Notes under the pieces: generated by a model
Databases searched by the model: none
Told to the model about the DNA's origin: nothing
What the model saw: only the letters and a program-made list of their open reading frames with translations
Shown here: in pieces, positions 33,224 through 41,769 of the stretch
Numbering within the stretch: the stretch's first letter is position 1
How the letters are laid out: every line of letters begins with the position of its first letter
Assembly: GCA_037131735.1 (NCBI GenBank)
Contig: JBAXQM010000012.1
Span: 1 to 64,000 of the forward strand
Direction: 5' to 3'
DNA length: 64,000 bases
Origin: CAIUPE01 sp037131735
Lineage (GTDB): Bacteria; Pseudomonadota; Alphaproteobacteria; Rhizobiales; Beijerinckiaceae
Made by a program: the position numbers and the translations under genes

Positions 33224-34222
33224 GTGAGTGTTTCAAACGGATATGCCGCGCGGCTCAATTCATTCAAGATCGACACTAATAATTATTGGCGCGGATTGAA
33301 CCGCAAACCGAATACGCTTGATCTTGTTGCGCGTGCGGCAACGGTGAAGGGCCTCACCGCCGTTGATCTAAACTATCCGGATCATCTCGAAGGTTTTTCA
33401 GAGAAAGAAATTGTCGAAGGTCTTCATAAATCAGGCGTACGGCTTAATGGTTATGCCATGCGCTATTATACCGATCCCGGCTTCAAACTTGGCGCATTCA
33501 CGAATCCGGATCCAGCCGTTCGCCGCAATGCGATTGATATAACGAAACGTGGTCTTGATTCATTAGCTGCCGCAGGTGGCAATCTCATGACGCTGTGGAT
33601 GGGACAGGATGGATTCGATTACGCCTTCCAAATCGATTATCGCAAAGCATGGGACGATACGATTGCGGCGTTGAATGAAGTCGCCAAGCATAATCCAACA
33701 ATTGATATTGCCATTGAGTATAAGCCGAACGAACCGCGCTCTTTCAGCCTCATGCCTGATATCGGCACGACGCTTCTCGCTGTTAAAGAAGTAGGACTTA
33801 AAAATCTCGGCGTTACGCTTGATTTTGCCCATGTGCTTTATGCTGATGAAATGCCTGCTTATGCCGCAGCCCTCGTCGCGCGCCATTCGCGACTTTTGGG
33901 CGTTCATTTGAATGATGGTTATGGCAAGCGCGATGATGGATTGATTGCGGGATCGGTTCATCCGATTCAAACAATTGAATTACTCGTTGCGCTCAAACAT
34001 ATCGGCTATAATGGCATCCTCTATTTCGATACATTCCCCGATACTGCGGGAATTGATCCTGTCGCCGAATGCGAAACGAATATCGCAGCCACGGAGTCGA
34101 TGAAGAAAATAGCTAATCGGCTGGCTGACCATCCTGAACTTGCTGAGGCTATTCGCCGGCAAGATTCAGCAAAGAGCATGGCGATTGTGCAAAAGGCTCT
34201 CTTTGGACATCTCGTACCTTAA
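33224..34222 (+). CDS. Xylose-isomerase-like TIM barrel (sugar isomerase/epimerase)
   Basis: A 332-residue protein with a GTG start one base after the mutarotase stop, with GGAAAGG upstream. Metal-binding barrel residues can be read in IAIEYKPNEPRS (Glu), VTLDFAHVLYADE (Asp/His), GVHLNDGYGKRDDG (His, Asp) and LYFDTFP. This is the AP-endonuclease-2/xylose isomerase fold used by L-rhamnose and other aldose-ketose isomerases and by 3-epimerases. Substrate not known. In the operon it would follow the mutarotase step. Rather confident in the fold, not in the reaction. Confidence 0.78.
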   Translation: MSVSNGYAARLNSFKIDTNNYWRGLNRKPNTLDLVARAATVKGLTAVDLNYPDHLEGFSEKEIVEGLHKSGVRLNGYAMRYYTDPGFKLGAFTNPDPAVRRNAIDITKRGLDSLAAAGGNLMTLWMGQDGFDYAFQIDYRKAWDDTIAALNEVAKHNPTIDIAIEYKPNEPRSFSLMPDIGTTLLAVKEVGLKNLGVTLDFAHVLYADEMPAYAAALVARHSRLLGVHLNDGYGKRDDGLIAGSVHPIQTIELLVALKHIGYNGILYFDTFPDTAGIDPVAECETNIAATESMKKIANRLADHPELAEAIRRQDSAKSMAIVQKALFGHLVP

Positions 34223-34240
34223 AGAAGAAGTGATAAACTC

Positions 34241-34804
34241 ATGACCTCATCGCTCTCGGCCCTTGGTCAACAGGCGCTTCATGAATTGGGCGATGTGTTC
34301 AAACGCGTCAAAGACAACGCCGCTGATGATTTGATTGAAGCCATTCTATCCGCGCGACATATCGCTGTTTATGGCTGCGGGCGCGAAGGCTTGGCGATCA
34401 AGGGCTTTGCGATGCGTTTGTTCCATCTTGGTCTTGATGTGCATGTCTTAGGCGATATGACGGTCCCGCATTTCGGCAAAGGGGATTTATTGATTGTGAC
34501 ATCCGGCACAGGCCATCTCAATTCAGGCGAGGCCTTTATCAATGTTGCGCGCGCGGATGGTGCGCGGATTGCAGTCATCACATCACAGCCGGAGTCTTCG
34601 ACACCCAAAATGGCCGATATTCTGACCGTCATTCCGGCACAAACCATGGCGAATGATCAAAGCGCAAAGGCGGCTGTTCTGCCTATGGGATCAATGTTTG
34701 AAATCGCCGAAACAATTTTATTTGAGCTCGTGATTTTGCGCCTTCGCGAGAGGCTCGGTGAGACCGCCGAGACAATGCGTGCACGCCATACGAATTTGGA
34801 ATGA
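34241..34804 (+). CDS. SIS-domain protein, 6-phospho-3-hexuloisomerase-like
   Basis: A 187-residue single SIS domain: IAVYGCGREGLAIKGFAMRL near residue 37, LIVTSGTGHLNS near 87 and VITSQPESS near 113 form the phosphosugar site. Length and pattern resemble 6-phospho-3-hexuloisomerase (HxlB), which converts a 3-hexulose 6-phosphate to fructose 6-phosphate. No 3-hexulose-6-phosphate synthase is nearby, so formaldehyde fixation is not implied. AAGAAG precedes the ATG, and the gene lies 18 bases after the TIM-barrel gene. It likely isomerises the phosphorylated sugar of this pathway. Confidence 0.78.
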   Translation: MTSSLSALGQQALHELGDVFKRVKDNAADDLIEAILSARHIAVYGCGREGLAIKGFAMRLFHLGLDVHVLGDMTVPHFGKGDLLIVTSGTGHLNSGEAFINVARADGARIAVITSQPESSTPKMADILTVIPAQTMANDQSAKAAVLPMGSMFEIAETILFELVILRLRERLGETAETMRARHTNLE

Positions 34805-34920
34805 GCGCGCCCGGCTGGCTCCTCATGGATCAGTCCACTGGGTCTCTGGCAAAAATAGAAAAGTCCGTATAGGAACGCGCAGTTGTTTTTCGATACCAAT
34901 ACAGAAGGTGGAGTTGTCCC

Positions 34921-36390
34921 ATGTCCGCAGCGCTCAAAGATCTTTTGAAAGACAAAAGTCTCTTCCGCGAGGAGGCCTATATTGCGGGCCGTTGGGTTGG
35001 GTCCACCGAAAAGATCAATGTGACCAATCCGGCCAATGGCCAAGTGATCGGCACCATTCCCGCTTTGGGTCGCGCCGAAACTTTGGAGGCCATCAAAGCC
35101 GCAGAGACAGCGCAAAAGACATGGGCGGCAACGCCCGCAAAACAGCGTGGACAAATTCTGCGCCGCTGGTTCGAATTGATGATGGAGAATCAAGATGATC
35201 TCGGCCGCATCATGACGGCCGAGCAAGGCAAGCCTCTTCCCGAAGCAAAAGGCGAAGTTGCCTATGGCGCGAGCTTCGTTGAATTTTTCGCAGAAGAAGC
35301 ACGCCGCATCTATGGCGAGACCATTCCCTCACCGTGGCCGAATGCGCGGATCGTTGCCATTAAACAACCAGTCGGTGTTGTTGCAGCGATTACACCTTGG
35401 AATTTTCCGAACGCAATGATCACGCGTAAAGCGGGTCCTGCGCTTGCTGCGGGCTGCGCTTTTGTTGTGAAGCCTTCGGAAGAGACGCCATACTCAGCGC
35501 TTGCTCTTGCTGAGCTTGCTGAACGTGCCGGACTTCCGAAAGGCGTGTTCTCCGTTGTCACCGGACATGCCAAAGAAATCGGCGGCGAAATGACATCAAA
35601 CCCGATCGTGCGTGCGCTCTCGTTCACGGGCTCAACAGCGGTCGGTAAATTGCTCATGGCACAATGCGCGACGACAGTAAAAAAAGTGGGCCTCGAACTT
35701 GGCGGCAATGCCCCTTTCATTGTGTTTGATGATGCTGATCTCGATGCAGCGGTTGCTGGTGCGATGGCGTCCAAATATCGCAATGCGGGTCAAACCTGTG
35801 TTTGCGCCAATCGCTTAATCATTCAAGATGGAATCTATGATGCGTTTGCCGAAAAGCTTGCGAAGGCTGTTGCAACACTCAAAGTCGGTGATGGGTTTGG
35901 AGAAGGTGTAACAACTGGCCCGCTGATCAATGCAAAGGCCATTGCGAAAGTTGAGGGCCATATTGCCGACGCCTTGAAGAAGGGCGGCAAAGTCGTTACA
36001 GGCGGCAAGCGCCACTCACTCGGCGGATCATTTTTCGAACCAACGGTTATTCGTGATGTAACCGCTGACATGCTGATTGCCCGTGAAGAAACATTCGGCC
36101 CTGTAGCACCGCTCTTCCGATTCAAAACGGAAGAGGAAGCCATTCACATGGCGAATGATACGGAATTTGGACTCGCTTGCTATTTCTATACGCGCGATAT
36201 TGGTCGTGTGTGGCGCGTCGGCGAGGCACTTGAGTATGGCATTGTCGGTATCAATGAAGGCATCATCTCAACGGCGGAAGCGCCTTTTGGTGGCGTCAAA
36301 GAATCCGGCATTGGCCGCGAAGGTTCACTTCATGGCATCGAAGAATATACCGAAATCAAATATATGCTGATGGGTGGGTTAGGGAAGTAA
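34921..36390 (+). CDS. NAD(P)-dependent aldehyde dehydrogenase, GabD-like
   Basis: A 489-residue enzyme: TPWNFPNAMITRK cofactor/catalytic Asn, FTGSTAVG Rossmann glycine motif, catalytic Glu in LELGGNAPF near residue 260 and catalytic Cys in GQTCVCANR near 295. Best fit is succinate-semialdehyde dehydrogenase (GabD), a family that also includes sulfolactaldehyde and glutarate-semialdehyde dehydrogenases. GGTGGAG lies before the ATG. It follows the SIS gene by 116 bases on the same strand and may oxidise the aldehyde released when the sugar phosphate is cleaved. Tandem TAGGG-type heptamers follow its stop. Confidence 0.85.
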   Translation: MSAALKDLLKDKSLFREEAYIAGRWVGSTEKINVTNPANGQVIGTIPALGRAETLEAIKAAETAQKTWAATPAKQRGQILRRWFELMMENQDDLGRIMTAEQGKPLPEAKGEVAYGASFVEFFAEEARRIYGETIPSPWPNARIVAIKQPVGVVAAITPWNFPNAMITRKAGPALAAGCAFVVKPSEETPYSALALAELAERAGLPKGVFSVVTGHAKEIGGEMTSNPIVRALSFTGSTAVGKLLMAQCATTVKKVGLELGGNAPFIVFDDADLDAAVAGAMASKYRNAGQTCVCANRLIIQDGIYDAFAEKLAKAVATLKVGDGFGEGVTTGPLINAKAIAKVEGHIADALKKGGKVVTGGKRHSLGGSFFEPTVIRDVTADMLIAREETFGPVAPLFRFKTEEEAIHMANDTEFGLACYFYTRDIGRVWRVGEALEYGIVGINEGIISTAEAPFGGVKESGIGREGSLHGIEEYTEIKYMLMGGLGK

Positions 36391-36391
36391 G

Positions 36392-36412
36392 ATGAGGGAT
36401 TAGGGTGTAGTG
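36392..36412 (+). repeat. Short degenerate TAGGG heptamer run
   Basis: ATGAGGG, ATTAGGG and TGTAGTG stand in a row just after the aldehyde dehydrogenase stop. The same ATTAGGG then TGTAGGG units occur in the longer array at 47384. GTAGTG at its end can also pair weakly with CACTAC at 36422-36427. Confidence 0.55.
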
Positions 36413-36438
36413 TTGCTCTATCACTACGCGCTAAGATC

Positions 36439-37212
36439 TCACTTCTCCACAAATGCCTTCTCGACAACATAACTCGCCGGCGTGCCGCTTGAGCCTTCTT
36501 CAAAGCCACGCGCTTTGAGAATAGTTATCAGATCAATATTCAAACCATGCGATCCACAAATCATGATGCGGTCGTCGTGCGGATTGAGCGACGGCATGCC
36601 GATATCGCTCGTCAAATGATCAGCTGAAATCAGATCCGTGATGCGTCCGCGATTTTTAAAAGGCTCACGCGTTACGGTTGGATAGTAAATCAATTTATCA
36701 CGAACAAATTCGCCCAAGAATTCATCTTCTGGCAATTCTTTTTCGATCATGTCGCTATAGGCCAGTTCAGCCACTTCGCGCGTGCCATGTACCAAAATGA
36801 CTTTCTCGAATTTTTCATAAGTTTCGGGATCGCGGATGAGACTCAAAAACGGAGCCAGTCCCGTACCCGTTCCCAAAAGATAAAGATGTTTGCCAGGCAG
36901 AAGATTATCGAGCAACAACGTACCGGTTGCCTTTTGCCCGACGATGATTTTATCGCCTGGCACAATATTCAGAAGGCGAGATGTCAGCGGCCCATCAGGA
37001 ACCTTGATCGAAAAAAATTCGAGCTTGTCATCATAATTGGGGCTGGCGATTGAATAAGCGCGCAGGAGCGGCTTACCATCAACCGGAAGGCCGATCATCG
37101 AGAATTGACCATTGCGAAAACGGAAGCCTCGATTGCGCGTGGTCGTGAAACTGAAAAGACGATCCGTCCAATGATGGACGCTCAACACTGTCTCTTCTTG
37201 AAATGCGCTCAT
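36439..37212 (-). CDS. fpr: Ferredoxin-NADP reductase
   Basis: A 257-residue flavoprotein. FAD-binding RAYSIASPNYDD (RxYS) near residue 49, NADP-binding GTGTGLAPFLSLIRD near 113, MICGSHGLN and a C-terminal VEKAFVEK without an aromatic stacking extension, as in bacterial class II FPRs. It passes electrons between NADPH and ferredoxin/flavodoxin and takes part in oxidative-stress and Fe-S supply. Two regulatory-looking palindromes lie upstream, one FixK/FNR-like, suggesting oxygen control. It converges with the catabolic operon. Confidence 0.9.
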   Translation of the reverse strand: MSAFQEETVLSVHHWTDRLFSFTTTRNRGFRFRNGQFSMIGLPVDGKPLLRAYSIASPNYDDKLEFFSIKVPDGPLTSRLLNIVPGDKIIVGQKATGTLLLDNLLPGKHLYLLGTGTGLAPFLSLIRDPETYEKFEKVILVHGTREVAELAYSDMIEKELPEDEFLGEFVRDKLIYYPTVTREPFKNRGRITDLISADHLTSDIGMPSLNPHDDRIMICGSHGLNIDLITILKARGFEEGSSGTPASYVVEKAFVEK

Positions 37213-37322
37213 AACCGCCTGCCCGCTTTAGCCTGTGCCTTCATCGACGGGGTGCGACATTTTGTCAAACCCGTCGATCCTACCTTATCGCTTAATAATC
37301 AAATTTCAACGTAAATTTTTTT

Positions 37323-37346
37323 ATATCACATTTTTAAATGTGATAT
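37323..37346 (-). promoter_or_regulatory. Palindromic operator candidate upstream of fpr
   Basis: Arms ATATCACATTT and AAATGTGATAT form a perfect 11-base inverted repeat around TT, about 110 bases before the fpr start. The ATTT/AAAT centre recalls Rrf2-type (NsrR) sites, but the spacing differs by a base. Not followed by a T tract in the relevant direction, so it is an operator rather than a terminator. Confidence 0.55.
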
Positions 37347-37417
37347 TAGATATCGACTGATTGCGCCACCGATTTCGTCTCAACGAAGGGCTGAATAGGG
37401 TCTTTTGCGATGTCCTG

Positions 37418-37435
37418 ACTTGATCTGGGTCAAGT
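37418..37435 (-). promoter_or_regulatory. FixK/FNR-type anaerobox upstream of fpr
   Basis: TTGATCTGGGTCAA at 37420-37433 fits the FNR/FixK pattern TTGAT-N4-(A/G)TCAA, with flanking A and T extending the symmetry. It lies about 210 bases before fpr and just after the chaB stop. No FNR-family gene is in the window. Confidence 0.65.
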
Positions 37436-37475
37436 TTTTGCGGACGTAGCTCGATCCCGCCAAGGGATCGTCCAG

Positions 37476-37709
37476 CTAGCCACCATTGAGCGGCACCCAG
37501 CGTTCGCCATCTTTGTGATAGGAGCGCTTCACAGCCGCCCAGGCAACACGATGAGCGGCGGCTTCCCGCCCCCCACCGAAATGGCGCTTCTGCGGATCGG
37601 CATAACGCTCATAAGCGTGATTGAAGGCCTCGCGAAAAATATCTTGAGCATGTGCTGGCAAATGCAAGCGAACGCGATCGGGCAGCTCCCGATTATTGTG
37701 ATAAGGCAT
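37476..37709 (-). CDS. ChaB family protein
   Basis: A 77-residue protein from the ATG at 37709 with GGGAGG just upstream; the frame to 37736 adds nine residues before that ribosome binding site. MPYHNNRELPDRVRLHLP, HAQDIFREAFNHAYERY and HRVAWAAVKRSYHKDG match ChaB almost throughout. ChaB was named as a cation-transport regulator next to ChaA in E. coli, but its role is uncertain. No chaA is in view. Confidence 0.86.
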   Translation of the reverse strand: MPYHNNRELPDRVRLHLPAHAQDIFREAFNHAYERYADPQKRHFGGGREAAAHRVAWAAVKRSYHKDGERWVPLNGG

Positions 37710-37796
37710 CCCATCCTCCCGAGGATTGTAAATCATGATGATCTAATCAGGAGGCGTGAAACTATCCGCGCTAATGCTTATTAGCGTGCAGAAAAA

Positions 37797-39164
37797 TCAC
37801 TCCAAAATCGGACACAGAATAGGCCCACCGAGGCTTAGTTCTAACCGATAAGCGAGATCAAGCGCGCGCGCTTCTCGAAGCCCCGGCACAACAAATTGCA
37901 TACCAACCGGTAAACCCTCTGATGTCACACCCGCAGGCAGACTGATTGCCGCTAATTCGAAATAATTGGCAAAGCGTGTGAACACAGCAGGACTATCATG
38001 TTCTGGATGTTCACCAAGCAAGGGCGCCGGAAAAGCCGTTGTCGGCGTCATCAACGCATCAATGCCTTCAAACACTTGTGCGATGACACTTTTGTTTCTG
38101 TCACGACTTGCAATATTTTCGATGTAATCGACAGCGCTGACAGACTTGCCGCTTAACATACGCCTGCGCACCGCATCTCCCAATCGATTTGGTTCTTCAT
38201 TCGCGAAAGCGTGATAATGACGATAACCGTCGACCGCGAGAAACATGCCGCAGGGCGCGGCGTAATCGGCAAGACTTTTTGGAAAGCGGACAGGCACAAG
38301 CGTTGCTCCCGCCTCCTTCACGCGCTTCAGAGTCTCTTGCCAGATCGACTCCGTATGCGGATGAAGCGTGATACCAAGATCTTCAGGAACACCAATACGC
38401 TTACCGTCGAAGGGCTTCGGTCCCGCTTGATGTGGGGGAAGACTCGTGCCTTCCGCGCGCTCCGTCAGCACATCAAATAAAATCGCTGCATCACGCACGG
38501 TGCGCGTCATCGGACCAATTGTATCAAGCATATCCGAGAGCGGTAAAACACCTGTGGTCGGAATTAAACCGGCCGTCGTTTTCAATCCGACCATACCGGA
38601 GAAAGAGGACGGTAAGCGAATGGATCCACCGGTATCACTACCGAGTGCTCCCGGCACCATACCCGACGCAACCGATACGCCTGAGCCGCTTGATGACCCG
38701 CCCGGTATCCGATCGCGTTTCAAATCCCATGGATTGACGGGAGCACCAACTGTTTCATTGGAGCCCCATCCGCCAAAGGCGTATTCGACGGTCGCAACTT
38801 TACCGATGATGATCGCGCCGGCATTCCTCAATCGTTGCACAACAACCGCGTCCTGTGTCGGAGGTGCCACATCTTTTCGTGTGAGCGAGCCGCCGCCTGT
38901 CGGCATCCCTGCAACATGGATGATATCTTTGATGGCAAGCGGAACGCCAAACAGCGGACCTTTCGGAGCACCTAACGCCGCGACGCGATCAAGATGCCGT
39001 GCGTCCTCAACGGCGCGATCTTTGTTGAGATATACAAACGCCTTTAGCTTTGAGTTTGAAGCCTCAATGCGCTGCAACGCCTCGCTGATCGTCTGCTCTA
39101 CCGACAAGGTACCGGCGCGGGTTTTTTGAACAGTGGCTTCAAGGGTCAGAGGTAGGTTAGACAT
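37797..39164 (-). CDS. Amidase (amidase-signature family)
   Basis: A 455-residue amidase. The catalytic Lys is in GVPLAIKDIIHVAG near residue 78, and the signature GGSSSGSGVSVASG with GSDTGGSIRLPSSF near 155-185 holds the two Ser residues of the Ser-cisSer-Lys triad. All key residues are present. It is closer to general amidases than to GatA, since no gatB or gatC is adjacent. Substrate unknown; cytoplasmic (no signal peptide). Confidence 0.82.
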   Translation of the reverse strand: MSNLPLTLEATVQKTRAGTLSVEQTISEALQRIEASNSKLKAFVYLNKDRAVEDARHLDRVAALGAPKGPLFGVPLAIKDIIHVAGMPTGGGSLTRKDVAPPTQDAVVVQRLRNAGAIIIGKVATVEYAFGGWGSNETVGAPVNPWDLKRDRIPGGSSSGSGVSVASGMVPGALGSDTGGSIRLPSSFSGMVGLKTTAGLIPTTGVLPLSDMLDTIGPMTRTVRDAAILFDVLTERAEGTSLPPHQAGPKPFDGKRIGVPEDLGITLHPHTESIWQETLKRVKEAGATLVPVRFPKSLADYAAPCGMFLAVDGYRHYHAFANEEPNRLGDAVRRRMLSGKSVSAVDYIENIASRDRNKSVIAQVFEGIDALMTPTTAFPAPLLGEHPEHDSPAVFTRFANYFELAAISLPAGVTSEGLPVGMQFVVPGLREARALDLAYRLELSLGGPILCPILE

Positions 39165-39406
39165 TTTATCTTCCGATGTGGGTCATTCATTCAAGAGCCA
39201 TGTGCTCAACATTAAAACACAGTGGGTATGAGTAAAGCATAGAGCGCGCGTGATGCAAAATCACACCCTCCCCGGAACGCGTTCGACTAGATGTTCCCTC
39301 ATCTGGCTTGCCAAAGGCACCCGAAAGGCCTTTCATGTGATCTCAACACTGTGCGTTTTTTGTTCAGCCAAGACGTGGCTCTTAGTGAGGGCGGGAGTAA
39401 ATCGCC

Positions 39407-40156
39407 ATGAAGTTTCGGAATTGGCTCTTTGCCCCATGGCTATTCACATTGCCACTTCTAGTGATGCTGACGGAAAGAGCGCCTGCAGGACCTGTTGAAG
39501 ACGGCGACCGCGCTTTTCTCCAAGGCCACATTGAAACGGCGATTCAACTTTGGACTCCGCCAGCAACACAAGGCAGTGCCGAAGCGCAATATCGCTTATC
39601 GCAAACCTATCTCTCAGGGCGCGGTGTGGCCCGCGATATTGAGCTGGGATTAAAGTGGCTTAATCTCGCGGCCGAACGACATTATTCGCCTGCCCTCATT
39701 GATCTCGCCGATCTTAAACTTGATCCGCGCAATGGTATGTATGAACCTGATCAAGCAATTGACTTGTTACGAGACGCTTCTGGTCAAGGCGTGGTTCAAG
39801 CACAACGACAACTCGGTCAAATTTTTCGCGAAGGTAAAGTCACGTCCCAAGACTTCACCGAGTCATTACATTTCTATCGGCTTGCTGCCGCCCGTGGCGA
39901 TCTTGAATCCCAATATGGTCTTGGTGAACTCTACCGTTATGGCTATGGTATTGATCAAAACAACAACAAAGCGTTGATGTGGATGAGCATTGCAGCAAGC
40001 TCAGTTACCGGAAACAATCCGCAACTAAAAAAGGTTGCGCATCAAGCCGCTATTGCACGTGATGAGTTATCCCGGCTCGTAGGACCCACTGGTCGTTCAG
40101 AGGCCGATCAAATGGCCTCTCAGTGTTGGCAAAAGAAATTAGTCGACTGTGACTAA
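39407..40156 (+). CDS. Secreted Sel1-like repeat protein
   Basis: A 249-residue protein with a signal peptide (likely cleavage after APA near residue 27). GGGAG precedes the ATG. From residue 30 on it is built of Sel1-like TPR repeats, for example SAEAQYRLSQTYLSGRGV, VVQAQRQLGQIFREGKV and DLESQYGLGELYRYGYGI, about four to five copies. Sel1 repeats bind proteins; periplasmic members serve in envelope or signalling scaffolds. Two C-terminal cysteines (SQCWQKKLVDC) may pair. Confidence 0.75.
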   Translation: MKFRNWLFAPWLFTLPLLVMLTERAPAGPVEDGDRAFLQGHIETAIQLWTPPATQGSAEAQYRLSQTYLSGRGVARDIELGLKWLNLAAERHYSPALIDLADLKLDPRNGMYEPDQAIDLLRDASGQGVVQAQRQLGQIFREGKVTSQDFTESLHFYRLAAARGDLESQYGLGELYRYGYGIDQNNNKALMWMSIAASSVTGNNPQLKKVAHQAAIARDELSRLVGPTGRSEADQMASQCWQKKLVDCD

Positions 40157-40165
40157 ATCTTGATT

Positions 40166-41752
40166 TCAATAAGCAAGCGCAACACCATCTTTTCGAGGAT
40201 CAGTACCGGCTGCATATGAGCCATCATCAGTGATAATAACACCCTGTCCGCCGCCGAGAGGCATAGTAGGGCGCGTCACCGGATGACCACGGTCAGCGAG
40301 ATCGCGCATAACTGAATCAGGAATTCCGCGCTCACCTTCAAACACATCAAGACGACGGAAGCCGCGCGGATAATCAAAGGCTTCTTGAATATTCATTTCA
40401 TAATCGATGAGATTTTGTAGCACATGTGCCTGACCAACAGGTTGATAGGCGCCACCCATCACACCATAAGACAGCCAAGGTTTACCGTCTTTAAGCGCCA
40501 TTGCCGGAATGATTGTATGCAGCGGTCTTTTGCGGGGCTCAACCGTATTTGGATGTCCAGGTTCAACACGGAAACATGCCCCACGATTTTGCAAAGCGAT
40601 ACCGGTTGCTGGTTCGACCTTTCCGCTACCAAAAGAAAAATACAGTGAATTGATAAAAGAACACATATTGCCATGACGATCGGCAACGGTGAGATAAATC
40701 GTATCGCGCTGATAGGTCGACGCCTTTTCTGAGGGTGCGTGACCAGCTTTTTTCATGTTGATTTTAGAGCGCAATTCGTCAGCGAATGATTTTGAGAGAA
40801 GCTTATCAACTGGCACATCGGCAAAAGCCGGATCGGCAACAAAAGCATCGCGTACGGAATAAGCAAGTTGCGTCGCTTCAATTTGCAAATGGAAGCGGTC
40901 TGCACTTAGGGGATCCATCGCCTTTGTTTGATAGCCTTCAAGAATATTCAGCAAGACAAGCGCTGTCAGGCCCTGCCCACTTGGCGGAATTTGATAAAGA
41001 TCGACGCCACGATAATTGGCTTTAATGGGATCGACGTAATACGTGGCAAAATCCGAGAAATCGGAGAGCGTATGCGTGCCGCCTTGCGCGCGGAGAAAAT
41101 CGACAAGCGATGTTGCAATCGATCCTTTGTAGAACGCGTCACGTCCTTCTGCCGCAAGCAAGCGAAGCGTTTTGGTCAATTCAGGAAATTGAATTTTTTC
41201 GCCAACACGAGGAGCGCGTCCACCCTTCAGCAATTGAGCGCGCGCGCCGTCATCCTTTTGAAGCTTGCCTTCTTCTTCCGCCCAATCGGCAGCGGCGCGC
41301 TCATGAAGAATGAACCCCTTTTCAGCAAGCTCAATTGCGGGCGCGAGAATCTCAGCAAAAGATTTTGTGCCGTGATCGGCGAGTAAGCGTGACCACGCAT
41401 CAATTGCGCCCGGTATCGTCACAGCATGGACCGATTCCGTAGCGATTGAATTTAGGCCCTGACCCAATAACATTTTATCGCTGAGGCCAGCGGGCGCCCA
41501 TCCCGATCCATTCAGCGCATAAAGTTTTTTCTGATCCGCGCGCCAATAGAGTGCGAAGCAATCACCCCCAATGCCGGTATTATGGGGTTCGATCACGCAT
41601 TGCACCGCGGAGGCTGTTAAGGCTGCGTCCATCGCATTGCCGCCATTACGCAGTGTTTCGAGCGCAATCAAGGTTGATAACTGTTGGGATGTCGCTGCTG
41701 CACCATGGGCACCATAAGCAACTGAACGACCGGGCAGATGTAAATCGCGCAT
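40166..41752 (-). CDS. Gamma-glutamyltransferase family protein
   Basis: A 528-residue Ntn-hydrolase precursor. LRNGGNAMDAALTA and HNTGIGGDCFALYW are GGT hallmarks. The autoprocessing/nucleophile Thr is expected in RDTIYLTVADRHGNMCSF near residue 348, where the usual TTHF context reads TIYLT, so it may be a GGT-like acylase variant. LGGGQGVIITDDGSYAAGTDPRKDGVALAY at the C-terminus is typical of the family (here quoted only as a position, residues about 499-528). No signal peptide, so it is likely cytoplasmic. A nearby gamma-glutamylation locus may be related. Confidence 0.82.
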   Translation of the reverse strand: MRDLHLPGRSVAYGAHGAAATSQQLSTLIALETLRNGGNAMDAALTASAVQCVIEPHNTGIGGDCFALYWRADQKKLYALNGSGWAPAGLSDKMLLGQGLNSIATESVHAVTIPGAIDAWSRLLADHGTKSFAEILAPAIELAEKGFILHERAAADWAEEEGKLQKDDGARAQLLKGGRAPRVGEKIQFPELTKTLRLLAAEGRDAFYKGSIATSLVDFLRAQGGTHTLSDFSDFATYYVDPIKANYRGVDLYQIPPSGQGLTALVLLNILEGYQTKAMDPLSADRFHLQIEATQLAYSVRDAFVADPAFADVPVDKLLSKSFADELRSKINMKKAGHAPSEKASTYQRDTIYLTVADRHGNMCSFINSLYFSFGSGKVEPATGIALQNRGACFRVEPGHPNTVEPRKRPLHTIIPAMALKDGKPWLSYGVMGGAYQPVGQAHVLQNLIDYEMNIQEAFDYPRGFRRLDVFEGERGIPDSVMRDLADRGHPVTRPTMPLGGGQGVIITDDGSYAAGTDPRKDGVALAY

Positions 41753-41769
41753 GAATAATTTCTCCGCTA

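Noticed and set aside
34241..34804. RuMP formaldehyde pathway (hxlAB)
   Set aside because: A 6-phospho-3-hexuloisomerase-like protein is present but no 3-hexulose-6-phosphate synthase gene is seen, and the neighbours are sugar catabolic genes.
37386..37475. Intrinsic terminator reading of ACTTGA...TCAAGT then TTTTT near chaB
   Set aside because: The stem is only six base pairs and the T run is on the plus strand, where no gene ends; on the minus strand it precedes an A run. The FNR/FixK pattern is a better explanation.
38446..39129. 227-codon antisense frame over the amidase
   Set aside because: Pro/Ser/Arg-rich shadow frame opposite a clear amidase.
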